A stretch of DNA of 64,000 bases, taken from assembly GCA_029891385.1 (NCBI GenBank), contig CM057225.1, forward strand, positions 16,544,620-16,608,619, written 5' to 3'. This document shows, piece by piece, positions 1-10,682 of the stretch (the stretch's first letter is position 1; the number at the start of each line of letters is the position of its first letter). The position numbers and the translations under genes were made by a program. The notes beneath the pieces were generated by a model. That model ran no database searches. It was not told the origin of the DNA and was given only the letters and a program-made list of their open reading frames with translations. Origin of the DNA: Erythroxylum novogranatense. Taxonomy: Eukaryota > Streptophyta > Magnoliopsida > Malpighiales > Erythroxylaceae.

Positions 1-858
1 CATCTTTAACTTAATTATACTTGGTCTCTATATGTTTTGTTTTGCAAAAATTTGGAAGCTTCAGTATAAGCTATTGCTACGTGGAAATTTATAGAGAAAA
101 TTTGTGCAAGAAATAGGTCTAAATTCATTCCAATAGGATGGATTTGAGTTTTTAGGGATTAGATAAAGAAAAGACTTGTTAATCTCCTTTAGCAATACCC
201 CTTTTTTGGAAGAACTCATGAATTGCCTCCTTAACTAATCCCCCCCCCCTCCCCCACCCCCCACACACTGTACTCCATGTTTTTTTAATGAAGAAACCAT
301 TCAGCTCATCAAGGCTTGGTCCTTTAGAGCCATTGATGTCAAAAACTACCCTCTCTATTTCTTGGTCTGTTACAGGCCTAATTAATAGGAAAACCATATG
401 ATATGGAATTCTTGCTGTGACAAACTTCCTAAGGTCCTCTCCTATGTCTAGAGAGGAATCTGTTGTGCCTAGAAGTTTCTTATAAAAGGAGTTTGCTTCC
501 TTAGCTAATCCTTCTTGTCCAGCCATTACCTCTCCATCTTTAGTTGTGATAGAGTTGATTATGTTTACATTCCTCCTAGCTTGGGCCGAGTTAAAGAAGA
601 ATTTAGTACATTTTTCCCGATCCTTTAGCCAATTAACTCTAGATCTTTGCTTCCAAAGCGAGCTTTGGTTGTCCACCCTTTACAAATATTCCTTTAGAGC
701 TTCCTTTTCAACCGAAGCTAGCAAAACATCTGTATGGTTTTCTGCCAATGAAATCTAGATAGTTGATAATTTATCTCTAGCCTTATCAATTTCCTTTGAG
801 AGATTTTTCCCCTTTTAGAATTTAGGAGTTTCAGTTCATGTTTGATAGACTTGAGCTT
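1..858 (-). pseudogene. L1 LINE ORF2, reverse transcriptase N-terminal part (degraded)
   Basis: Minus-strand reading at 676-179 shows the plant L1 block between endonuclease and reverse transcriptase: a KQRSRVNWLKD motif, then TKFFFNSAQARRN, then FYKKLLG, and finally the start of the RT domain (PVTDQEIERVVFDINGSKGP, then DELNGFFIKKTWS). The residue pattern is that of non-LTR retrotransposon RT (family knowledge). The frame breaks near a poly-C/poly-G run at 241-263, and the remaining RT lies outside the window or is degraded. It continues the endonuclease fragment upstream on the same strand, so it belongs to the same LINE. Non-functional here. Confidence 0.85.
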
Positions 859-1340
859 TTAAAGACAAATGAACTGTTTAGTTCCAAAATAGTCATACTC
901 CATCCCCTTTAATATAGCTTCATGAAAGCCTTCCATAGTTTCCAAGAAATTGTTAAATTTGAAATGATGAAAAATTCTAGCTGAATTGAACAAATCTATC
1001 CTTATGAGAATATGGTCTAAAATATCTGGGTTTAAAAATTTAGCTATACTTCCTGAAAAGGAATTAAGCCATTCCACATTTACTAATGCCCTATCCAACT
1101 TTTTCCTTATATGCCAACTAGAACTTTGTTTGTTAGACCAGGTGAATCTATGGTCTTCGGGTTTGAAATCTGTAAGTTCCACCTCTTGTATACAGTCATA
1201 CATATCTGAAGAGTAATTGTGTAAATTACAATTACCCTCTGCTTCAGATCTATATAGAGTTGTGTTTAAATCACTAAACATTAACCATGGAGAATTTATC
1301 ATTGCCTTTAATCGTCTGATAGCATTCCACAATGCAATCC
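859..1340 (-). pseudogene. L1 LINE endonuclease, C-terminal part
   Basis: The minus-strand frame carries the C-terminal half of the plant LINE AP-type endonuclease: PWLMFSDLNTTL (normally GDFN), HRFTWSNKQ, KKLDRALVN, then DILDHILI where SDH is expected. The catalytic-like GDFN and SDH motifs are altered (SDLN, LDH), so the copy is inactive. The reading is cut at 1,345 by an inserted 3.66-kb LTR and resumes at 5,003. This fragment nicks target DNA in intact L1 elements (family knowledge). Confidence 0.85.
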
Positions 1341-1345
1341 TTTGA
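1341..1345. repeat. Target-site duplication TTTGA, left copy
   Basis: TTTGA directly precedes TGTAACATCCC and is repeated exactly at 5,003-5,007 after the terminal CTACA. A 5-bp duplication with TG...CA ends is the signature of LTR-retrotransposon integrase. Confidence 0.85.
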
Positions 1346-2852
1346 TGTAACATCCCATTACCTGTAGGAAGGTTAGAATGGTAAACGTGAGTGATTAATT
1401 AGAGCTTAGAGATGTATTTGCATGCTCATGCACAATGTGTCATACACATACATGAGAATAGTGAATATTTTGCACATGAACATAATTGTACATGCGTTCA
1501 TGAATAATTTCGGGTATAATTAGATTGAGTTGTGATTTCTAGGACTTTTGAGAATTTTAAATTTATTTATATAGAGAATTGTGGTTATATGTGTTGAAAA
1601 TTTGATTTGGAGAGTGTAATTGTTGATGTGGGAATTTTGGAAAATTTTGGAAATTTTAGTGAATTTAGGAACAAATTTTTGGAAAATTATGAAAAATAGG
1701 AAAAAGAAATCAAAAGAAGATTTGGAGATAGTTGAATTCTAAAGATGAAAGTTAAGGGAGTTAGCTTCAAAAGAAACTAAGCTAGAGCTTGATGTAAGGG
1801 AAGTGACAAATATCTCTTAGACTGTGTACTTATGCTAGAAGTAGGCTACTATTCTCTGAGAGTTGATAGGTTAAGTAATATGTCTAAGTTCATTCTTCAT
1901 CATCATCTTCTTCAAGTTTTCTTTCCATGCACAGTGTTTTTCATCAAACACCTCCTAAGAGATTTCTCTGTTTTTCCTTCCTGCACCAAGCCACTTTACT
2001 ATTTGTGTCTTCTACCCTAAGAAAAACCTATCTTTACCTCCTTCAAGTTGATGAACAAGTGATGCTTGGAGTTAGAGCTAACGTTGTTTTTGAAGAATTT
2101 GAAGTGAAACCATGTAAGTTATGCTTTAAATGTTATAGGTATTGTTAAAATGAAACTCGAATCACGTGGGGTTGTGTGTGTCGTAGATGATGAAATATCT
2201 TTTTAGATGTCATGTTGTATCATTGTGAATGATCATTAATGATGAATAATGTGTTATAGAGATGTTTTGGAAGTTAGATGTTGCATTATGGAGTGAGGGT
2301 GAGTGTAGAAAATTAAGATGAATGGGTACATGTTTGATACCCTATTCTTGGGTTAAGGATCAATTATAAACCATGATTTTGTTGTGATGGATATATTGAG
2401 TTAATTGGGTAGATAATGATGAGGAAATGTAATGGAAGAGATAATTTAGGTAGAAGATGAGTTGGATATAAAATATTGAAAGTTTGAAATCTGGAAAATG
2501 TTCACTGAATATGCTTCAGTCTCTTAGCCATAACGTTTTCTCTAATTTTCCAAAGGAGATGATTCTTGATTTGGATTAACCTAGATATATATGGCTATAT
2601 TTTGTATGAAGACATTGAATTTCAATTCTATCTCTAAAAGTCTCAAAAATTGTCACGAAGTGAGAACCGGGTTTAGTACATTAGGAGTTGAATGTAAATT
2701 TTGTGTTCTGACTTCGGGAGAAAATCTGGATTAATATAGATAGATTTTAGAAAAGTTTCCTTCTTAATAGTTGTAGATCTTTCTTTTATCTTTCCAACGG
2801 TATATATTATGGAATTTTTGGACATCTGAGTCAAAATTGATGATCAATATAT

Positions 2853-3155
2853 ATGAAGTCACAAGAAGTAAGACGCAAGAAGTAAGACGCAAAAAGTAAG
2901 ACGCAAGAAGTAAGATGAAAAAAGTAAGATGAAAAAGGTAAGATGCAAGAAGTAAGATGCAATAAGTAAGACACAAAAAGTAAGATGCAAGAAGTAAGAC
3001 GCAAAAAGTAAGACGCAGGAAAAGTAAGACACAAGAAAGTAAAACGTAAGAAACTAAGATGAAAGAAACTAATACAATGGGAAACTAAGACGATAGGAAC
3101 TAAGAGGATGGAAACTAAGACGATGGAAACTAAGACGAAGTTACTGTACAAAGTA
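2853..3155 (+). repeat. 14-bp minisatellite inside solo LTR A
   Basis: About twenty degenerate copies of a 13-15-bp unit close to AAGTAAGACGCAAG run through this stretch, drifting to GAAACTAAGACGATG-like units at the right end. Open frames here, such as the minus-strand 3,214-2,831 frame, are by-products of the repeat. Confidence 0.9.
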
Positions 3156-3982
3156 AGACGATTGAGGTCATAAACATAGTTGCTTCTTTTGGTCACAACT
3201 TCCTCTCTAGACATCCAAATGACTTGATTCTTGAACCATTGGACTCTTAAGACATTGCTCTACATCTCTACAAAAGAAAATCATAGCCCTATAAATTAAA
3301 TTGAGAAAGATTGGGTGAAAAAGTGGAACGGGTATAGTGGATGTACCCTTAGATGGTATGAACTGATGTTATTCTACTAAACATACTTCAGTATTTTGAT
3401 GATATCTTGATATGTAGAGTTCCAAATAAGGTTATTTTTATTTGGAGTAAACTATAAATATATTGCTACAAATTGTATGAAGAAATTAAATTCTGAATCG
3501 GACTCTAAGAGTTTCAAGTTTTGTATGGAAGTTGAGTATAGGGTACTGTCTCAGAATAAAAACAGTTCAGAAATATTTGGAGTATAACTTTCACATTACT
3601 GAACCAAATTGAATGATTTTGATGTCATTAGAAAGATAAGACATATAGGAATACGTTTCTAGAAGAGAGTTTGACCAAATTACTTCATTTTCACCTTCTG
3701 ATTATACATGAACAGTAGACCCGAAAGGGGTGTCTTGGAAAAATCTGAAGTGATTCAATGAGAAATGAATTGTGAGTTCAATGGGTTTCATGAGGCGTCA
3801 ACTTAAGTATAAGTTATACTTAGATGAGTTTTGGTATGGGGATAGTTTTGTAAAGAATTTATGAAGTGATATCCGGGATTATCATGAACGTGCATTGTAC
3901 ATATTTCATTTCATATATGTGCATTTTTTTATACACCTATGATTGTGCAAATTGTGATATATGTGTATGTTATTTTTTATAG

Positions 3983-4050
3983 AGGAGCAATTGAAATGTC
4001 AACCCACAGACATTGCTGGAACTTCCAAGCATTAGCTTCGGGAGCAACTT
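3983..4050 (+). promoter_or_regulatory. Exon-like cassette of LTR A (68 bp)
   Basis: Bounded by TTTTTTATAG on the left and GTGAGTAACC on the right. It shares the core ACATTGCTGG-ACTTCCA-GCA with cassettes at 9,089 and 43,968. Splicing is inferred, not shown. Confidence 0.5.
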
Positions 4051-4202
4051 GTGAGTAACCTAGACGGTTTCTCTCAATTATTGTTTGCTTATAATTATGT
4101 TTTAAATGAGGAATGAATGGGAATGTGAGACCTATGCGTTTTATCAAGTGATTGATTGTGTTACATGCATTCCATTCATGAATGCATAATCAGATAATGG
4201 AA

Positions 4203-4354
4203 GTTGTGACTAGATTAGCCAACTATCAAAGCTTAAAGCTCAACGAGTGAAATTGAGCCTCAAGCTCAAAAGTGTTTCAGAGCCTCAGGCTCAACATGTA
4301 ATAAGCTCGATATCCAAAAACGGATACGGGATAGTTCAGGCACTCAGTCACAAC
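4203..4354 (+). repeat. Inverted repeat with nested hairpins in LTR A
   Basis: GTTGTGACT (4,203-4,211) can pair with AGTCACAAC (4,346-4,354). Between the arms are short palindromes such as GAGCCTCAGGCTC and AGCTTAAAGCT. The same layout occurs in the LTRs at 7,560 and 42,115. Confidence 0.7.
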
Positions 4355-5002
4355 AATGTAACAATTGGAAAGTGTCTCATGAGCATTTCATATGCATCTT
4401 GTTAATTATGTTTGATAGAGCAAAATGCAGAAAAATTGCTTATGCATAAGTGAAAATGTGTGACTTATGTGAAATGCATAATTGTGAAATAATTGTGATA
4501 TGAATTGATGTGTTGCATGAATTGAGTGAACCATCGATGATGGTTACCTCATTGAGTTTGAAAAACTCATCAAAATTGCAACGTTGTCTTTTCAGGACCG
4601 AGGGACGGCTCTAACTTTTGAGAGGCTCTAGTGCTGTGTAAATTGTGATTGGCAAGAGAAGTCATCGCTCAAAGGTCGATCAGCTGGGATTTTTGGACAG
4701 ATTAGTTAGATTGTACATAGTTTCCTCATTCATGTAGTACTATTATATTAGGTGTTGATGATGTACATATGGAGATTGTTGAAAGTCACAATGTAGATAA
4801 TCGGATTCTTATAAAATGAATTGAGGAAAAAGTTGGCTTTTAAAATATTGTGCTTTTCTTATGATACTTTATAAGTGAACTATGATACCACGCCATATGA
4901 TGTGATTGTAGTGATCGATCGTAGCGTGCTCTTATCGTAGGATATGTACCAGAATGACCTTCGGGTGTCCCGGTGTGTACCCTACAATAAAGGAGCGCTA
5001 CA

Positions 5003-5007
5003 TTTGA
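5003..5007. repeat. Target-site duplication TTTGA, right copy
   Basis: Exact repeat of 1,341-1,345 after the terminal CTACA of solo LTR A. Confidence 0.85.
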
Positions 5008-5350
5008 AATCCAAGGTTAAGACCATATACAAAAGTAGCTAGAACACTAGAGTTTTCCTTCTTTAAGTAGATCTTTGTGTGAATAAACTGTTGATTTGTT
5101 TCAAGGGCTTTCATATCCATTGAATCACCATCATAAGCAATAATAATTTTACCATAGGCATGGCATTGCTAGTTTGATAATAATTGCCATTTTCAGCCCA
5201 AACTGCATAGTTTGTTCAAATTTATTTCCCTAATTTTTGTTTCCAAAAGAAAAAAATCCTGAGTTTTCTCCTTCAGGACAAAATCCTTTAAAGCATTAAG
5301 CTTGGGAGGGGTATTTATTCCACGTACATTGCATACTATCACAATCATAG
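5008..5350 (-). pseudogene. L1 LINE endonuclease, N-terminal part
   Basis: Minus-strand translation shows a degraded start of plant LINE ORF2: CNVRGINTPPKLNALKDF followed by an FFLLETKI block, the equivalent of the usual W-N-x-R-G and L-L-E-T-K motifs. It contains in-frame stops. It joins the C-terminal endonuclease fragment at 1,340 once LTR A and one TSD are removed. No restored product is proposed. Confidence 0.8.
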
Positions 5351-6735
5351 AAGATTACTCTTACCTTTGGAGCCTTTCTTACTGCTCTTATTACTTTTTC
5401 TAGAAGTTGCCTGTTCAAAATGCTCCTCTTAAATTCCTCCATTCTATTTTTCAGTCTTTTGAATGCCTTGTTCATTATATTGGGGATTAGAGACTTCTTC
5501 TTCTTGATTTGTATCACAATTTTCCAATCCTTTTACCTCCTTGTCCATTTATGCATTATTTTGGTCATTCAAAAAAACTAGATCTGATCCTCATCTCCCA
5601 TCAAATTCTGGGCAATTTTTTCCTTGACTGTTTCCTTCTATTTTAAGTGAGACTTCCTCCAACTGACTTGATTTAGAAGATTCAACTACATGTCCATCCA
5701 TCTCATCCTCTTTCTTTTCTTTTGAATCACTCTTTGTTATACCTATCACCTCCCAAAAGTCTCCTCTAGTAAAGATTTTTCCTGCAGGTTTTCATTTTTT
5801 ACCTTGGGCTTTAAGTGATGGTTTCCATTGGTATGTGACCATAAATCTATCCTCTCTAAGAGAATGTTCATTTTCCAATCTTAATATAGGAATGCAACCC
5901 TTCATTTCTTAGGAAATATCCATACTCACACACAATCTGGTAAAATTGACCCTTTTTCTCGATGTTGTGTTCTCATCCATGCATATAGGTTTCCCCAAAT
6001 AACTAACTATCATACTCAAGCCTTTGGTAATCCAATATTCTAGAGGAATGTTGTGAATGTTTACCCACAATAGAATGATTTTCTTTCTGATTTCTTCCAA
6101 TTCCATTCCCAGTTGCCAACTTTGAAGAAATAAAAAAGCTGTGAAATGTGCCACGAACCTTCTTTAATTATTTTTTGTGCTTCTAATTTTGAGTAGAAAG
6201 TGAAGATAATTTTATCCTCCTTAGTGAGCATTACCTCCATTAAACCTCAACCCCCCCCCCCCCACCCAAAAAAAATCTTCTGAGCCCAAGCTTGTATCAT
6301 TGGAAATACAGGTCTTTTGTCCATAAAAAAGTCAACTAGGGTAGACTTCTATATTTTAGCTACTTCCCGTAGAAGTTCTAGGCTAGGAGCCACCATTAGT
6401 TTCCCTTCAACCTCAACTGACGGACTGAAAACCAAAAGGGTATCAGAATTATCTCCTACAACTTGCTTCCATGTCTTCGTAGGTCTTACAAAAGAAAATC
6501 CTTCTGTTGGATTTGTTTTCTTAAGGGGGAAATCTGAAGTAGAAAATGGGGTATTTTTAGATAGGGGTGGAGAGGAAGAATGGGTTGAGGAGGCATTAGA
6601 AGGGGAGTGGGAGTTTACATGAAGGTTTGTAATGTGAGGGATCGGTAAAGCAAGGGAGAGGAGATAAGGAAGAAGGTGAATTTGTCGAGGGTAAAGACGA
6701 AATTCAGAAGGATTTGGGGGAGTGGTGTCTATCAT
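5351..6735 (-). pseudogene. L1 LINE ORF1 (DUF4283-like gag protein), broken
   Basis: A plausible N-terminus begins at 6,735 (MIDTTPPNPSEF...) with the KTWKQVVGD and KLMVAPSLELL segments typical of plant LINE ORF1. After a break, 6,154-5,909 carries the DUF4283/zinc-knuckle-type block: LWVNIHNIPLEYW, then SMIVSYLGKPICMDENTT and FTRLCVSMDI. Intact ORF1 proteins bind the LINE RNA (family knowledge). Stops and frameshifts, including a poly-C run at 6,249-6,263, split the frame. A lysine-rich piece at 5,517-5,296 is the ORF1 tail and overlaps the start of ORF2. Confidence 0.8.
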
Positions 6736-7083
6736 TATAAGAGAAAGATGAAAAGAAATCTAGTTTTGGTAAGGTGGCAGAGTTTCAGAGATTTGTGCAG
6801 TGAGGTAGGTTTATTTAACGGTAAGGAAAGGAGGGCGGGAAATGTTTTGAGGTGGCATAGACAGTAATGCCCCTTGACTAACAAAAGGTTGTAGAAGATA
6901 GAGGAAAGAGGAAGAAATATGGGGATGGATTATGGAGGATTGCTAGGGAACAAGGGAAATGGTGTAAACTATCAGCTAGTGAAAATAAAGAAGACGAGGA
7001 AGTGGTGGGGATGGAAGGAAGCTAGATTGAACTGAATAGCAGGAAGAGTTGGTTAGTGAGAAGGTGGAGTCTCTCTCTCTAAC
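6736..7083 (-). other. Probable LINE 5' untranslated region
   Basis: Purine-rich on the plus strand, with no long credible frame. It ends at a CTCTCTCTCT run at 7,071-7,080. Its position directly upstream of ORF1 suggests LINE 5' UTR. The exact 5' end is not visible. Confidence 0.4.
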
Positions 7084-7559
7084 CCATTTGAAGTTTGGTT
7101 TTTATGATGTGTGAAATCGTCTCAATTTGAAATTGTTGTAAGTTAATAATGAGTGCTTTGACCATATCTTTAAGAGATATATTTGGCTTTGAGGTCAGCT
7201 ATTATAGTGGACCGACTGGTTAACTCTAAAAATTTTGAAAATTTGATGGTCTTACTCCATAACTAAGGTTAGGTGATCCCCCCATCTTAGGTTATAAATG
7301 TTGATCATATTTCTTTTATATTGGACCTTTAAATCCTCCAACCACATTGGTTTGCTTTTGAGTTTCATCTTAATGTTAGGCACATGTCGATTAGCTAGTT
7401 AGAAGCAGCACAAATCCTATAAGCTTTTGCTTGTTGAATCTTTCTTATAGCCATTTGATAAACAAGAGGGGTTAAATTAGAAATTTTTTAAGATTAGACA
7501 AATTTACCATATTTACCCTTCTTTAAGATTAATCTTATTTAAATCCAAACTATTCAGAA
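7084..7559. other. Unassigned AT-rich stretch
   Basis: No gene, credible ORF or recognisable transposon ends were seen between the LINE 5' region and the LTR starting at 7,560. Confidence 0.5.
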
Positions 7560-8149
7560 TGTAATATCCCATCACCGATGGGAAGGATAAAATAGTAAAT
7601 TCGGATCGGGTTGTGATTTTGTACATGTATTTCGACATACATGCATAAAATGGCCTCTATACAGATATGAAAAGTAATTTTTGCAAATGCACAAGATTGT
7701 ACATGCAGTCGTGACAATTCCCGGCTTTTGTGTCTTTGTGAAAATGTGAATTTGTGTGTTTGAAAAATTGAATTGGAGTGATTTATGTGTATTCTGCATA
7801 AAATTGCAAAGTGGGTACCGATGAGATTTCTGGTACTGAAATGACTGTCCAATTGACACTCCAATTAAATACATGATTTAGGAATTTTGTTTTAGCATGA
7901 GCCATTAAAATTTGGAGAGATTTATGAAAGTCAAAGTGAATGAATTGATTGAATTGGAAATTGATAGGCATGAAAGTGAGCGATTCTGAAAGAATTGAAT
8001 CTCAATTCAGTCCCTAAGAGTCTAAATTTGTAAATTGAAGTAGTAAAGTTATAAGAATTTGTATAAGGGCAATTTAGGCAAGATACTTAAGATTATAAGG
8101 CTTAAGGTTAAAGGAAGGGGCAAAATGGACTTTTCATAATTAGTAAGGG

Positions 8150-8157
8150 TATAAAAA
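8150..8157 (+). promoter_or_regulatory. TATA box of LTR B
   Basis: TATAAAAA lies 130 bp upstream of a CAAGTAAGT donor, followed by a GA-rich leader. This resembles the LTR promoter arrangement at 39,697 and 42,602. Confidence 0.5.
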
Positions 8158-9088
8158 GGGAAATTAGGGTTTGTGAATGGGAAAAGGAGGAGGATCCGTG
8201 GAAGAAGAAGGGGAAGAGAAGAAGAAAATGGTTTTTGACGAAATCACGAAGAGTCTACAGATTTTGAAAGCCAAATCAAGTAAGTTTATGCCTCTTTCCT
8301 CTTGATTAGTTGATTGATTCTTGTTTTGAGTGTTAAAAGTTATAGAATGGGTGATTTACATGTTTGGTTTTTAAGGTTATCGTGTATGGATGAATTTTGA
8401 TTTTTTTGTGAACGATATTGGTTTTAAAGGAGTTGAAAATGGAGTATAAGTGATGTTTAAGTGTTTAGATGATTTATGTTTTGAAAAATGGGAGGAATTG
8501 GATTGAAATTGTTAAGAAATCAGGTTTCGAGAGGCTTACGGGACTCGCACGTCACGACGTTCACGCGTGCTCATCGCAGCGATTTAAGCACGAGACGGCG
8601 ATACGATAATGAACGTGGCGCAATGACACTTGGCGCGCCATGGCGAAGCTCAACCTTCGCCGCGGCATGAGATCCCGGACGAGTTATGCTTTGGTTTTTA
8701 AACCATAACTTTTTGTATCGATATTCAAATGAGATAATTTTGGATTTGTTATGAACTTGAGACAAGGGTCTATACGTTTATGAAAAAGAAAAGTGTTGAA
8801 TCAGTCTTTTAAAGTTCTCAATTTTGGATGGAAGTGTAGTGTAAAATGTGGTTTTGACAAAAAGATAGTCCGTATCTATTTGGAGAATAATTTTTTGATT
8901 TTTCTGAAACAAAGTGAACGATTTTGATGTCTATTGAGTTCTGATATTGAGGAAAGGCTATGATGGGGATTTTTGGGATAGTGCCGGAATGTCACGAAAA
9001 GTGCATAGTACATATCTTTAAATTTCTACATGTGCATTATTGCTAAATTGGACGATGTGTTAAATAAATGTGTTTTCACTTGTGATAG

Positions 9089-9153
9089 AGGCACATTTGG
9101 AACGTCAGCCCACCGACGTTGTCGAGACTTCCAGGCATTAGCGTGGAAGTCAG
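9089..9153 (+). promoter_or_regulatory. Exon-like cassette of LTR B (65 bp)
   Basis: Flanked by GTGATAG and GTGAGTGACC, with strong similarity to the cassettes at 3,983 and 43,968, including GACTTCCAGGCA. Confidence 0.5.
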
Positions 9154-9458
9154 GTGAGTGACCTAGACGGTTCTCCAATTATTAAGTGTTATAATTCAGT
9201 TATTTTAATTCTCTGGAGTATAATGGTGGGACAGTGTTGATTGTGAACTCCGGACAGAAGGTCCGGAGTATTGGAGTGTTATGATATAGAAGTGTTATGG
9301 GTATTTGAAATTGTGATTGTGTTTTTAATGTGACAAATTGTAAATAAATTGTCCGATTGTGATATTTTTAAAATGATTGTGATATAGGAATACGTGAATA
9401 AAGTGATTGAATTGTGGCACATGCCGTTCATACATGAATGCAAAATCAGTTAATGACA

Positions 9459-9731
9459 GTTGTGACCGGAGCAGCCACTGATCAGAGCTTTTGGCTCAAC
9501 ATTATATTTGGGCCTCGAGCTCCACAATTTTAGAGCCTCTGGTTCAACGATTAATGAGCCCTTAATGGGACAGTTTCAGAGCCTCTGGCTCAACGATTAA
9601 TGAGCTCTTAATGGGACAGTTTCAGAGCCTCTGGCTCAACGATTAATGAGCCCTTAGTGGGACAGTTTCAGAGCCTCAGGCTCAACGATTAATGTGCCCT
9701 TATAGGGACAGTTCAGGCGCTCGGTCACAAC
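9459..9731 (+). repeat. Inverted repeat enclosing 46-bp tandem repeats
   Basis: GTTGTGACCG at 9,459-9,468 and CGGTCACAAC at 9,722-9,731 form a perfect 10-bp inverted pair. Inside, a 46-bp unit starts at 9,532, 9,578, 9,624 and 9,670. Each has AGAGCCTCTGGCTCAAC or a close variant, followed by GATTAATG. Confidence 0.85.
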
Positions 9732-10682
9732 ACTGAAATAAATTGAAAAAGTGTTACATGCTGCATTTGATTTGATATGTTTGATTGAATGATAGGCAAA
9801 ATGTCATTTACTGATGTGATAACAGTCATGGGGTACATCTAATTGTAAAATGTATGAAAAATTATGGTATACCTAGCGTTGTATGAAATATTAGGGCTGT
9901 TGACCAGAGTTGCCACCAATCGAGCTTTTAGCTCAACGTGCATAAATGAGCTTCGAGCTCATGAGTGATTTAGAGCCTCAGGCTCAACGTATAGTGAGCC
10001 CTCAGATCCAAAGATTGAATAAGGGATGATATTAATGAGCCCTTCAATGGGACAATTTAGGCACTTTCGGTCACAAAGAAATGATAATAAATGGTAAGTG
10101 AGTGAAATATGTATGTATCAAAAATGGGATATATGAATGTGGATTTCTGTAAATGTGTAAATGGGCAATTTTGTGAAAGTGTATTATGAGATAAAGTTAG
10201 ATGTATGTGATTTGTAAAATGAGATCAAATAGACAGCAATGTAAATATAGGTTATGAATTGATTTTGTTACATGATTGAGCGGACCATCGATGATGGTCA
10301 CTCATTGAGTTCGCAAAACTCACCCAAAATTTGCAATTATTTTTCAGGACTCAGAAGAATACCCCGTTAAGCAACAGGTGTATAGTGATCGCTTGAGAGT
10401 GATAGAAGAGGATGGGATCAGTTGCGTCTGCATTAATCTGAGGACCTTGGTGTTATATTATGGTGTATTTATAAGAGGACCCTCGTGGTCATCACATTAT
10501 TTACCGGTTATATTTTGTAAGATTTGTTTTCCACAACATATATAACGTAAGTGTATGTATGTTTCAAAAAAACATTTATACTGTGATTTGACTGAGTGAT
10601 GTATCACGCTACCCTCACAGGGCACGGACTCGAATATCACCATCGATGTAGGGTCCGGGTCTTACGGGAGTGGGATGTTACA

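Larger units (their letters stand above)
1346..5002 (+). mobile_element. Solo LTR A (3,657 bp), gypsy-like, inserted in LINE
   Basis: Starts TGTAACATCCC and ends CGCTACA, with short inverted ends and a perfect 5-bp TSD. No coding region, primer-binding site or polypurine tract lies between the ends, so it is best read as a solo LTR left by LTR-LTR recombination. It shares landmarks with the LTRs at 7,560 and 42,115: a 68-bp exon-like cassette at 3,983-4,050, the CCATCGATGATGG motif near 4,531, a perfect 6-bp hairpin at 4,554-4,568 and a TTTTCAG acceptor at 4,595. A GTAAGT donor lies at 2,114. Large size is usual for Tekay/Del chromovirus LTRs (family knowledge). Orientation is taken from these landmarks. 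Confidence 0.8.
7560..10682 (+). mobile_element. LTR B (3,123 bp), same family as LTR A and LTR C
   Basis: Starts TGTAATATCCCATCACC and ends GGGATGTTACA, giving inverted ends. Inside are a TATAAAAA box (8,150), a leader and GTAAGT donor (8,280), a GC-rich block (8,530-8,690), a 65-bp exon-like cassette (9,089-9,153), a 10-bp inverted repeat enclosing a 46-bp tandem repeat, CCATCGATGATGG, a GAGTT/AACTC hairpin (10,307-10,321) and a TTTTTCAG acceptor (10,347). No PBS, PPT or coding region. The flanks CAGAA and TCTCC do not match, so it lacks a TSD and may be rearranged or a recombinant. Confidence 0.75.

Noticed and set aside
2831..3214. 127-aa minus-strand ORF with repeated SYFLRLTSC phrases
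   Set aside because: It is only a translation of the 14-bp minisatellite.
1346..5002. Interpretation as a TIR DNA transposon because of TGTAAC...TACA inverted ends
   Set aside because: 5-bp TSD with TG...CA ends and LTR-like promoter structure fit an LTR; superfamilies of TIR elements with other TSD lengths do not.
8488..8765. Overlapping 60-64-aa ORFs in a GC-rich block
   Set aside because: The block is the CpG-dense part of LTR B; similar non-coding blocks occupy this slot in related LTRs.
9532..9715. CRISPR-like regular repeats
   Set aside because: The 46-bp units are contiguous without unique spacers, in plant LTR DNA.
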